Source: Hedera helix
Taxonomy: Eukaryota > Streptophyta > Magnoliopsida > Apiales > Araliaceae
Length of the DNA: 64,000 nt
Direction of reading: 5' to 3'
Assembly (NCBI GenBank): GCA_947179155.2
Contig: OX359270.1
Location: 25,941,556 to 26,005,555, forward strand
How positions within the stretch are numbered: position 1 is the stretch's first letter; each line of letters opens with the position of its first letter. Shown piece after piece: positions 35,594-46,200 of this stretch. Below the pieces are notes generated by a model. That model had not been told where the DNA came from and did no database searches. It saw only the letters and a list, made by a program, of their open reading frames with translations. The translations under genes and the position numbers were made by a program.

Positions 35594-36704
35594 TGATCTC
35601 ACAACCCTTCCAAACTTTTTGAAACACAAACCAAATCGAAGAACACTTTGCTTTTTCTTTGAGGACTTTTAACAAACAGTTGGCGGGTACCTTTTTAAAA
35701 ACCCCCAATCTTATAGCCTTGGTGCTTGATTAAACCTCCCACTAGTACTCAGAATGCCCAAACACAACAATTTGTAGGGATACAAGAATCTATCACTATC
35801 CCCAAGACTATTTATATGAAGTTTGTCAAAAGAAACTCTTACTTGAATATTTTTGAGAAGACCCCCAAGCTTGGTGTTGCTTTAGAATCGGAAGGCAATG
35901 GAAGCACTGTGATTGAGTTGTAAGCTTGAGAGTTCGATTTATAGCTTCCCAAACGCACCATTCAACTTCTTGTTCATGTATAACGGATGCAACTGAGAAC
36001 TAAAATGAAGGGCCTCACGGAAAAAAAAAACGTAAGCTGTCAAGAGAGGCAGCTGATAAGGCACACGGTTTAGACACTCGTCCGTTTTAATTCTAAAATT
36101 CCCCGTCACGCAGCTGCGTAAGATTGTGACGCAGCTGCGTCAAGTCTGATTTAATAAGGTGTGACGCAGGGGCGTTGCTTTGGACGCAGGGGCGTTGATT
36201 TGAACACAGCTGCGTCTAATTTCGACGCAGGGGCGTCTAATTTCGACGCAGGGGCGTCTACAGCTGCAACATTTTCAGTGAGTTCTGACGCAGGGGCGTG
36301 ATTACAGACGCAGGGGCGTCAAGTGTCACGCAGCTGCTTCAATTTTGACGCAAGTGCGTCAACGCCGCAAACGATTTCTCTCCAATTACAGTAGGTTCTG
36401 ACGCAGGGGCGTGCTCCCAGACGCATATGCGTTAAGTCTCACGCAGCTGCTTCAATTAATGACGCAGGTGCGTCAACCTCTGTTTCAAACTTTTTAATTC
36501 CTTGTCTTCTTCCCTGAACGTACGTTTGACAACATTGAAGAAGTGTACCTGACCAAATTAAATGCAATATAAATCAAAAACCAAAAATTTGCATAAACTT
36601 TACAACTTATTTTTGGTAAATTAATCGACTTAAAAGAAATGAAATTTGGGTTGCCTCCCACACAGTGCTTGTTTTATTGTCATCAGCCTGACATTACTTC
36701 CTGT
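35594..36704 (-). other. Athila inter-ORF spacer with ACGCAGSNGCGT arrays
   Basis: Noncoding between integrase and the downstream ORF. The 65-aa plus-strand frame at 35726-35923 is incidental. Its main content is the word array at 36110-36475. Confidence 0.6.
36110..36475. repeat. ACGCAGNNGCGT word array, mixed palindrome and GGGG variants
   Basis: About 18 words spaced roughly 16-25 bp: ACGCAGCTGCGT as in the LTRs, plus many ACGCAGGGGCGT, and single ACGCAAGTGCGT, ACGCATATGCGT and ACGCAGGTGCGT. The outer ACGCA...GCGT arms stay constant while the two to four central bases vary. Confidence 0.9.
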
Positions 36705-38124
36705 TTAAGTTTCGAAAGAAATCGAGGACTTCATCCTATTAAAGGTGTCTCCCCAGTAATGTTTGAGTCTTTGCCCATTCACTTTAAACGTGGCCTCTGA
36801 ATCTTTGCATTTTAACTCCACCGTCCCATACGGATAAACAGCATGAATTGTAAAAGGACCTGACCACCGTGATTTCAGCTTTCCTGGAAAAAGTCTGAGT
36901 CGGGAATTGAACAATAACACCGATTGACCTGGTTCAAACTTTCGGTCCACAATGTGTTTGTCGTGCCAACGTTTGACTCGTTCCTTGTAAATTTTTGCGT
37001 TTTCATAGGACTGGAGTCGAAACTCCTCCATTTCATTTAGTTGTAGCAATCGTTCCTCACCAGCTAGGTCAAAATCCCAATTTAACTTCCGAGTTGCCCA
37101 GTATGCATGATGTTCTAATTCCACCGGCAAATGACAAGCCTTCCCAAAAACCAACCGATAAGGCGACATTCCAAGTGGTGTCTTAAACGCTGTTCTATAC
37201 GCCCAGAGTGCATCATCGAGCTTAACGGACCAATCCTTACGATTAGGATTTACTGTCTTCTCCAAGATCCTTTTCACTTCTCGATTAGAAATCTCCGCTT
37301 GTCCACTTGTTTGTGGGTGGTAAGCAGTAGCAACTTTATGCTTGACTCCATATTTCGCTAATAAGGCGTTGAATTGTCTGTTGCAGAAGTGAGATCCTCC
37401 ATCGCTGATTATTGCTCTAGGTGTCCCAAATCTCGCGAAGATATTACGTTGCAAAAATTTAGTTACCACCTTAGCATCATTAGTGGAGGTTGCAATTGCT
37501 TCCACCCATTTAGACACATAATCGACTGCTACAAGGATGTAAGAATTGTTAAAAGACAAGGGAAAAGGTCCCATGAAATCAATACCCCAAACATCAAACA
37601 TTTCAACTTCTAAAATAGAATTAAGGGGCATCTCCTGTCTTTTCGAAATATTACCTACCCTTTGGCATCGATCACAATGTAGAACAAATGAATAAGCATC
37701 CTTAAATAAAGTAGGCCAGAAAAAACCTGATTGAAGAACCTTAGCAGCTGTTCTTTGGCCTCCATAATGTCCTCCATAACCTGATGCATGACATTGCTGA
37801 AGAATGCTTCCCATCTCTTCTTGAGGAACACAACGTCTTACTAATTGGTCGGCACAAGTCTTGTACAAAAATGGCTCATCCCAAAGATATTGCCGTACAT
37901 CATATAGAAACCTCTTCCTCTGTTGACTTGACAGTTCTGAAGGTATGACCTTCCCAACAATATAATTTACTAAATCGGCATACCACGGTACCTCAGACGT
38001 AATTACAAACAACTGTTCGTCTGGGAAGCTATCGTTGACTGCCATCTCATTGTTTCTGTGCTGCTCCATTCTAGACAAATGATCTGCTATTTGATTTTCA
38101 GTTCCTTTTTTGTCCCGAATCTCA
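36705..38124 (-). CDS. Athila-type integrase, 3' part of pol, cut at inversion breakpoint
   Basis: The frame is open from the breakpoint to its stop at 36705; 38078 is only the first ATG. It opens with EIRDKKGTEN...ADHLSRM, the exact continuation of the RNase H end at 20856. Counted from the ATG, the HHCC zinc-binding residues are H97, H104, C135 and C138. The DDE catalytic residues are D167 (WGIDFMGP), D226 (IISDGGSHF) and E262 (SGQAEISNRE). The C-terminal region includes KACHLPVELEH and RWSGPFTIHAVYPYGTVEL. No chromodomain is present, as expected for Athila. The frame is intact, but it is separated from RT and from its promoter, so it cannot be made as part of the polyprotein. Confidence 0.9.
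38116..38124 (-). other. Right inversion breakpoint with 9-bp duplicated word
   Basis: CGAATCTCA is the inverse copy of TGAGATTCG at 20847-20855. Just beyond the break, AACAGCAAAT (38131-38140) is a near inverse of ATTTGCTATT at 20862-20871, so the CACTA side also shows short inverted similarity. Confidence 0.75.
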
Positions 38125-38564
38125 TTTTAAAACAGCAAATGTCACATTTTAAAACACTGGCAGAACTCAATATACATACTTCAAAGTAGTCCACATTTAT
38201 AGCCATATATATACTTCAAATTAAATGTCTCAAATTACTTGCATCAAATATACATGTCCTAAATTCACAGCAATTTTCTAAAAAATAATGTCCCAATGCA
38301 AATTCATAACAAATTCACTACAATATATATATACTTCAACATATATAATCAATATGCAATATTCAAAAAATTAAATTGAACTCAATATGCATATTTCAAT
38401 ATCCCAATTGCCAATTTCAAATTCAACAATTATTCCCAATTCACAATTTTAGTACATGACAAATTGAATGACAAAATTATCAAAAATCTAGTACATTACA
38501 AATTTAATGACAATTGCATGAAAAATTAAATATTTTTTACAAATTAACAACTAACCTTGAAGAA

Positions 38565-38565
38565 T

Positions 38566-38617
<52 letters not shown>
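38565..38617. repeat. (GA)n microsatellite
   Basis: About 26 GA units, nearly perfect. Confidence 0.95.
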
Positions 38618-38621
<4 letters not shown>

Positions 38622-38747
38622 GGACTAGGGCCAAGCGGCGGCACGTGCACCGAAAATGGGGCGACAAAAGGTATGGGTGACCGGCGATGGGAGATGTGCT
38701 ACCAGCGACCGGGGGGGGGGGAGAAGGAATATAGAGAGAGTGGATCT

Positions 38748-38748
<1 letters not shown>

Positions 38749-38795
<47 letters not shown>
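38749..38795. repeat. (GA)n microsatellite
   Basis: About 22 GA units with one AAAG interruption. Confidence 0.95.
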
Positions 38796-38797
<2 letters not shown>

Positions 38798-39076
38798 AGA
38801 GTACAACATGGGAAGAAGAAATGCTTTAGGGTTATAACATAATTATTTTCGACAGAATTTCGTCGACATTAATTTGTGTCGAAATTAAGTAATGATCGAT
38901 AGAATTTTCGTCGACCTTAGATGTATTTTCATCAAAAATAAAATTCGTGGTGGCGGGAAACTTGGCGCCAAGCAGGGAATCATATGACCGACGGAATTCC
39001 GTCGACATTACTTTGTTTTCAACAGAATTATAATCGACCAAACATTCCTTCGAAAATAACTATTTTTCTTGTAGTG

Positions 39077-39886
39077 AATTACTCTACAAATAACTCTCAT
39101 AATTGAGAAGAATATTTTAATAAAAATGGGAATTTAGGAACTAAACTATATATATAAAGATAGAATTTTAAAACTTACTATACCATTTTTTTAAGATTTT
39201 TTTTAAAAAAAAAAACCTCAATAAAGATGTCAATCCATCTACCGGATCTTATAAATCTATATCGAAATAATATTAAATAAAAAAAGAAAAAAAAACATTT
39301 AAGGCAACCGATACGCAACATCTGCTTAAAGCGGAAGAAAAATCTCACATACTAGATTACATTCAAATCTTTTACTATGTCCACTTTTTAGAAAAATTTA
39401 AGAACAAAATCAGAAAAGCACACGCATTTAATGTATTCACAATTGTAAATGCACCTTGTTTTTCTATAATATACATGGTTTCATACAAGAAAATCTTAAA
39501 ACCACTTATCTCTAATGGCTATATAACCACAATTCTCTTGGTTATTGTAGCCATTGTTACATATAAGTTTCTTTGTTGCCTTTCTTACTATATTGCATTT
39601 TCAAACATTCAAGGGGTAACATTATCTTCATAACCTAAGAAGCAATATTCTATAATCATTATTATTTTCTATATGTCTTTGAGAGCTTCGAAATTTGTGT
39701 GTAATTGGTTTAGTTTAATTGTTTTCATGTTTTGTTCAATAGTAAATAATGGAATTGCAACAAGGGAATACATGTTAGACAAGGGTTTGTTTCAAAAAAA
39801 ATCTTGTAATATATTTTGTGAGATAAATGAAAATAATTCGATTTTGTTTGTCTAAACAGGATATAATTAATAAGGGAAAAGATAAG
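39077..39886 (+). promoter_or_regulatory. Upstream region of the response regulator gene
   Basis: No gene is present. A TATA-like CTATATAACC lies at 39519-39528, about 360 bp before the start codon. A strong acceptor-like TCTAAACAG ends at 39859, 27 bp before the ATG, and a GGGGTAACA donor-like site lies at 39614, so a 5'-UTR intron is possible. Frames at 39673-39855 and the upstream in-frame ATG at 39827 (across the acceptor-like site) are judged not coding. The CACTA terminus lies only 810 bp upstream of the start codon. Confidence 0.45.
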
Positions 39887-40413
39887 ATGGCCAATGAATT
39901 CTCTGTACTCATTGTTGATGACGACGCAATTATTAGAAGAATTCATAAGGTGCTTTTGGGCAAGTATGGATTCAAAATCTCTGCCGTTGAGGATGGGCAA
40001 AAAGCCGTTGATCTGTTTCGCTCCGGAGAATGTTACGATCTTGTTTTTATGGACATGGAAATGCCAGTCAAGGATGGTCCTCAGGTAATTTTTTCTTATA
40101 TTCAATATATTTTTTGAATATATTCGTCTAATATTAATTCTAAGAAAATCACATAGGAAAATTATCTTGTAAATTTATACTGCTAATATTTACTTGCTGG
40201 GAAAAAAATAAAATTAAGAGAGTAGACATTATAAAAAATTATATAAATTATTCTGTAAAGAGGCGAATCATCTTAACTGTTACACTAGAAGAAAAAAAAT
40301 ATTTCTCTTAAGACCAAATAGTCTGAATTAGTGAAGTATGAGACCAGTCAAGGATAGCCTAATTGGCTAGCTGGTTGACAAACAACAAACCGAGCCACCC
40401 TCGGGACCACATG

Positions 40414-40465
<52 letters not shown>

Positions 40466-40708
40466 CTTTTTCCATTAAACATAATGTCAATATATAATGT
40501 CTCTCAAGCTAATAAATTGTTTGTTTAACAGGCAACACGGGAGCTTCGAGAAATGGGAGTAGATAGCTTGATAATTGGAGTGACTTCTCGTGGACGAGAT
40601 TCTGAAAAACAAACATTTATGAGAGCTGGTCTGAACGATTGCTATGTGAAGCCGCTAACTATTCATGTAGTTGACAGTCTCCTTCAAAAACTCAAGAACA
40701 ATAACTAA
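39887..40708 (+). CDS. Type-C two-component response regulator (ARR22/ARR24-like), two exons
   Basis: Exon 1 is 39887-40084 (66 codons, phase 0, CAG|GTAATT donor) and exon 2 is 40532-40708 (TTTAACAG acceptor). Together they encode a 124-aa protein that is just a receiver domain: acidic pocket D11-D12-D13, phospho-acceptor D56 in VFMDMEMP, conserved T84 in GVTSR, K106 in YVKPL. No DNA-binding (GARP/B-motif) domain or long tail is present. The DMEMPVKDGPQATRELREMG and AGLNDCYVKPLT blocks are typical of plant type-C regulators of the ARR22/24 kind, which accept phosphate from histidine phosphotransfer proteins and can dampen cytokinin phosphorelay. ATG 39887 is chosen because it gives the family's short N-terminus. 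All key residues are intact, so it is likely functional. Confidence 0.88.
40415..40460. repeat. (AT)n microsatellite in the response regulator intron
   Basis: About 22 AT dinucleotides inside the 447-bp intron, some 70 bp before the acceptor. Confidence 0.95.
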
Positions 40709-43200
40709 AGTTTAAGTATATGGCTTAATTGAGTTATCCTAATAAGTTTATCACAAGTTATAACTTCAATAAAATTGTTTGAGGGTAACTCTTTAATTTA
40801 AGTTTATCATGGTGAAGTAGTAATTAATATGGTTGTAAGATGTTCAAGTAAGTCTCAAAGTCTTACTAAGGTATTAGTTATATGAAGTTGTAACTTGTTT
40901 TCCTTTATCAACAATAATGAAATTAAATTTAGTAATATTACTCTGCTTTTTAAGCCTGCAAATTATGACATGATGCTTGTTTTATTAGTTTGTTTCCCTT
41001 TCAACCTTCTTATTCCTTTTACACACAAAAAAAGGAAAGAAAAGAAAAAGAAAACCTTCTTCTTCCTAATAGGGTAATTTGCAACAAAACCCAAACTTAA
41101 GAGTTGTCTGGAAATAAAATATTAATTTTTTTAATTAGTTTTTTTGGTAACATTAAAACATTTATATATACTGGCAAAATACATCCAAACCAATTGTTTA
41201 CAAATTGACTTGACTTTTTTGAGAACCAACGGACTTGACTTTGATAGACATTTTGGTCCCACTATATATCTTCATCCCTGAAAAATTTGCTTTGGTTGAT
41301 TTTTCTGATTAAATTAATTAATTTTAAAAGTAAAAATTGAATATATTTATTTATATTTTTAAACTCATAAAAATTTAAATTAGTAGTTTCTCTAGCAATA
41401 TTTAAGAAAATAGTATAAATTCTGATGACAAAAATGATTAACTTGACTTAAAAAATCAAATTAAACCAATTTTTCAAGGGGAGAGGAAGTATCACTTGGT
41501 CTTTATCAGCTCAAACCTTATTATTCTACCTTCATATTATATTTAGAAGTAATCATTTAGTACCAAAAAAGTTTAGCTCATTTGTTAACCTTTTTCTTGA
41601 AAAAATTTCACCCTTTATAGTAATACTCTCCCGTTTTCAAAAGAATAGCTTAAATGATAAAAGCAATAGTCCTAAAAAACATGTCTAAAGCATATAAGTT
41701 AATTAGATAAAATTTTGCATTGACTAATTTATCTTTGACCATATTATATCTTAACCAAATAATAAATCAATCACATCACAAATGAATTGTTCAAATTAAT
41801 TCACACACTCTCTCTCTCTATACAAACTCAAGAAACAATTAAAAAGCAATAACACACACATACCAATACAAGGAAAAAATAGAAAGTAAATTTGTATTCT
41901 GTCTTCTTAATTGATTACCGTAATTTATGTAAAATTTATTCTTAAACCATCTTTTTGAGACCGGAAAGAATATATAAAATGGCACAATGTAATTAAATTA
42001 ATCCTCATAATTTTAATATTATGTAATCGATCCTAATTTAACAACTCAATAAACTTAAAAAATGTACAAAAAATAAAATTATATAAGATTTATAGATTTT
42101 ACAGATGGGATTCGATTTGTAAAATGAAAATAATAACATATACTCTATAAGATAAAAGCTTGCTTATTTCTTTTAAAATGAATATAGTCCATGTTTCTAT
42201 ATCTTGTGTATTGTGGCGAGAGTGGTTCTAACCAGAACACACAAGAAGCCATTGAAACCAACCATCAAGAGGGAAAATGATACACATGAAAATGACTTAA
42301 TAAAGACCAGAATTAATGTGTGACACTCAGGATAATTTAGACCTTTCATTAGTAAGGCTTCATAGATTGGGCCCAAACATGGACGGGCCTAACCCATCAG
42401 TAAAGATATAAATAGTCAACTCTAATTTATTAATAGAGATTACTAACTTTCAATTAGAGCACTTCAAATTCTGTCCCTAAAAAAAGAAGTTATGCTCAAA
42501 TTTATATTAATATTAAATATGGACATATGTGCATATATGACATAAGAACGAGTCAAAAGGGAACTCAAGTATTAATATTTTATTTTATTTTTTAAAATTA
42601 TACATCAGTCGCAATTAAATTTCATTATGAGATTTATGCACATATATAATTTTCCTCCTAAAAATAAAATTTAACTCAATTCATGTTTGTAAGTTTACTA
42701 TTTTTTTTAGACCAATAAACAATTTATCCAACCAAGTGCTGTATAAATTTCAAGACTCCACAATAAATTCTAATGTTGCATCACCCTGCATAGAACGTAT
42801 TCTATGCATATAGAAATTGCATAAAATAGCTTGATAATCATTAAGCGAATGCGTAACGTGTCAAATCAGAAGTACTATATTAAATATATCAAGATATGAG
42901 AAGTTTGCATAAAATATATTAATAAGATAATGAATATATCAATATATTAATAAGTACTATATTAAATATATCAATATATTAAAGTATTACATAAAATAGT
43001 TTGAATTGTTGTGTATGTAAACTTATTCTTATGGCTCAAAAGAAGTTTTCTACATATGAGAATATAAGAAATAGACACAATTATTATATTATAGAAAATA
43101 GCTAGGGTTGGCAAAAATAAGATAATGAATTTGAAAGATTAAAGGTACTTCTTTTTACTAATTTAATGCAACTTGCATGAGAGAGAGCATACATGTATAT
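40709..43200. other. AT-rich intergenic region
   Basis: 3' flank of the response regulator and intergenic DNA. No gene or complete mobile element was recognised. The 60-aa frame at 40895-41077 ends in a Lys-rich low-complexity run and is not called. Short TATATT-rich patches occur at 42890-42990. Confidence 0.5.
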
Positions 43201-46200
43201 TTTTTTAAAGGCAAACAAATATATTATATTACTGAAAATTTCATATCCATAAGAAATAGATAACGAAATATGAGAATACAAAACACAATCTGCAAAATCA
43301 CAAGCAAAATACATCGTGATCTCACAATTCTCCCGAAGAAAGAAAACTATACTACCACTACTGCGTATGCACAAGTCATGAAACATACAAAAGATTGAGT
43401 TCCCCTGCTATAAGAATTTATCAGACTGTACTCATAATTCCTCAGCTGTAACAAAAACACCACTATTGTTGCAATAGTACTCAAAAGGCACAATACTTCT
43501 TTCCACTTCATCCTCTACTTCATTTTACCTGTAAGACCCCATTACTACTGCTGCAAATATTAATTAACACTACTGCTGCTACTGTTTTTTTGCTAGAACT
43601 ACAAAGCATGACCCCAATAAGGTTACCCCTCTGCTGCAATCACCTTTCAATCAGCTACTTAACTTAGCGATCTGTAATAGCCCACCATTCAGTTCCAATA
43701 AATATGGCTTTGTTAGCAATTACTTTCTAGCACACATACTCACCTTCAAACACTGATTTATTCCTTTGTAACCATATATTCCATACTATTGCAGTAGATA
43801 GAACATTAAGCTTTCTACACAAAATATTATTAAAGCACCTCCATTGTCCAACAGTTGAAACCATCGAGTTAGCAGAAACCCATGGAATAACCACCCATCT
43901 AAGCACATAACACCAAACTAGTCAAGCCCATTTACATCGTAACAGAACATGATCAATATTTTCTACCTTACAATGACACCAACAACATACATTAGACTGA
44001 TCATCCTCTAATAATCTTCGCTTGAACAAAACATCTTTTACCGGTAGTGCATCATAACAGACTAACCATAGAAATACTTGCACTTTAGATGGTATCCCTC
44101 TAATCCGTACTTTGTATCATATTCCTGTATCTATTTTATCTTCTTCTTGATCCAAAACCTGTGTACTTTTTTTCACTAAAAATAAGCCTTTATCATCTCT
44201 TTTCCACCGTACTATGTCCTCTGTCTCTTCTTGTAAAATAACATGTTCAATGAATTTTTTAAGATCTTCCAAGTGCTCCATTTCCCACTGCCTCAGAACC
44301 CTCTTTGCACTTATATTCCATTCCACTTTGTCATTATTAATACCCTTCCAGTAATTAATAACTCTAGCTTCTTTGTTCCATACTAAAGCAAAAATCTTTT
44401 TAATTTTTTTTACTCAATACTTCATTGTTGCACCATTTATCCATCCAAAATCTAATATGTTTACCATTTCCCATCATCCATACCCATTTTTGCTCACCAA
44501 TTACACCCTCCATCTTTTCAATATTGCACAAACTTAATACATCCTTCCACACCGAAGATATATATTTATTTTGATTAACTACAAACATTTCTTTAAGGTC
44601 ACTACTTTCCATCCAATGATATTTAGCAGAAATCACCTTTCTCCACAGATCCCTGGAATTTGCATAAAACTTCCACCACCATTTTCGCAACAATGCCAAG
44701 TTCTTTGATCTTAAAGATACAATACTGAGACCCCTTCTTTCCCTAATTGCAGGGATGAAGCCAGGATTTGATCTTTAGGGGGGCCAAATTTTTTTTTAAC
44801 AACATAATATATATTCATCTCTAAAAAGTAAAGTTCCACCATTATAAAACATATTTTGACTAAAACAAATATGATGTAGTAATAGAATTTGCTTTGACAA
44901 AGACAACAAAACATAGCAAGAAAAAGTCTTTTGGAACATATCAAAACTTTGTCAGAATTGCACCCGACGTTCTTTCAAATCAAGGGTAGGCAGAGATGTT
45001 TGAAATTAGGCTTAGAGGTATGCAAAGATGTGTCAACATGATTTGATTGTTTTCTTTTGAAAAATGAATCAATTGTATGTGATTTTCCTATGATTCTAAA
45101 ACAAAAAATGAAAAATTCAATTAACTACAGTACAAGAATGAGTTAATCAATATTATTGGACCACTTATTAAAATTTTTAATAATAAAATTTTCATAAATT
45201 TACAATCAAATAAGTAAGGGTTTTAGTTAGTTACCGAAAAGAATATGCAATTGAAATTAACATATACAATATTATGATCACTCATTAAACTTTAAAAAAT
45301 TAATATATCAAGTTTCATAAAATAAAAAAAGAATAAAAAAAATTAAATAAAGGTTTTAGTTGGTTACTTGTTTACAAATGTATCATTCAATTGGAATAAC
45401 ACATATACAATATTATACCCCAATTATACAAACCTGCAATTATAATGAATTTAATAATAAAATTAGTTTGCAATTAATCCCTACCTATATTTACTTTTCA
45501 ACTCTTGTAATATACAGTTATTCAAATTCTAAATTCACATGTAGCATTTCTATTTTTTTCCATTTTCCAGCACATGGGCCTTACAAAATTTTCAAACCTT
45601 AGGGGAGGCCGTGGCCCCCTCCAGTCATAGGGTGGCTTCGTCCCTGCCTAATTTGGTAAACCTTATTCCAACTTATTTTGCCATATAATGTAATGGTAAG
45701 TTAGAAAGTATGGAGTTTATTAGCACAATCATGCCCCCCATTGATAGATATTTTCATTTCCAACCTCTTAATTTGAATATGAACTTATCCACAATAGGTT
45801 CTCATGTTGCCACCCTCCTTGGATTACTAACAATAGGTATCCCTAAATAAACCGGGGGTAATTTACCTTCCTCACACCCAAAAAATGAAACCATTTGATT
45901 CTTATCTTAAGCACTAACTCCAAAGGTATAAAGCTTGCATTTCTTTTCATTAATTTTCAGTCCAGCTGTTACTTGAGAATTCCATAACAACACCTTAAAA
46001 TTAATTACTTCCTTCAAACTCCCTTCCCCAAATAAAATAGTATCATCTACAAATTGTACATATGTTAAATTTGTTCTAAGATTTTCCACTAACACACCTC
46101 TAATTCCCCCCCTCCCCCACCTCCACACTTCTCCCAATCATCCTATGTAACACTTCTCCTATTATTAGAAATAGAAAAGGAGATAATGGATCCCCTTGTC

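Larger units (their letters stand above)
2541..39076 (-). mobile_element. Disrupted CACTA (En/Spm) transposon hosting nested insertions and an internal inversion
   Basis: The right terminus ends in CTTGTAGTG at 39076, the reverse complement of the canonical CACTACAAG end. About 230 bp next to it (38845-39076) and about 250 bp at the left (2563-2812) carry matching GACGGAAT-type subterminal repeats. The left end near 2541 (TGTGTAGAAATAGG) is a decayed version of the right end. AAT lies just outside both ends and could be the 3-bp target duplication. Between them lie a TNPA-like pseudogene (left) and a TNPD/TNP2-like pseudogene (22036-23304). With the inversion of 20856-38124 reversed, the order becomes 5' end, TNPD, inserted retroelements, TNPA, 3' end on the minus strand, the usual CACTA order. 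The middle of the transposase region is missing. The outer limits are inferred from the repeats. Confidence 0.65.
38125..39076 (-). mobile_element. CACTA 5' terminal segment
   Basis: On the minus strand it starts with CACTACAAGAAAAATAG (ending at 39076), followed by subterminal CGACGGAATTCCGTCG-type repeats to about 38845, then two long GA microsatellites, a 10-bp G run (38711-38720) and AT-rich DNA. In many CACTA elements this side holds the promoter. The 69-aa minus frame at 38832-39041 is made of the subterminal repeats and is not a gene. Confidence 0.8.

Noticed and set aside
34432..35629. Viral envelope protein
   Set aside because: The position is env-like, but there is no signal peptide, transmembrane segment or fusion-like region. 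The domain matches the plant transposon protein type.
35726..35923. 65-aa plus-strand ORF between Athila ORFs
   Set aside because: No domain, in the inter-ORF spacer, and antisense to the element.
15363..38124. Two separate Athila insertions in opposite orientation
   Set aside because: One has only the 5' half and the other only the 3' half, both break at the same pol codon with a shared 9-bp word, and each has one LTR of a near-identical pair.
39725..40105. 126-aa minus-strand ORF over response regulator exon 1
   Set aside because: Antisense shadow. The plus strand has the conserved receiver motifs and splice sites.
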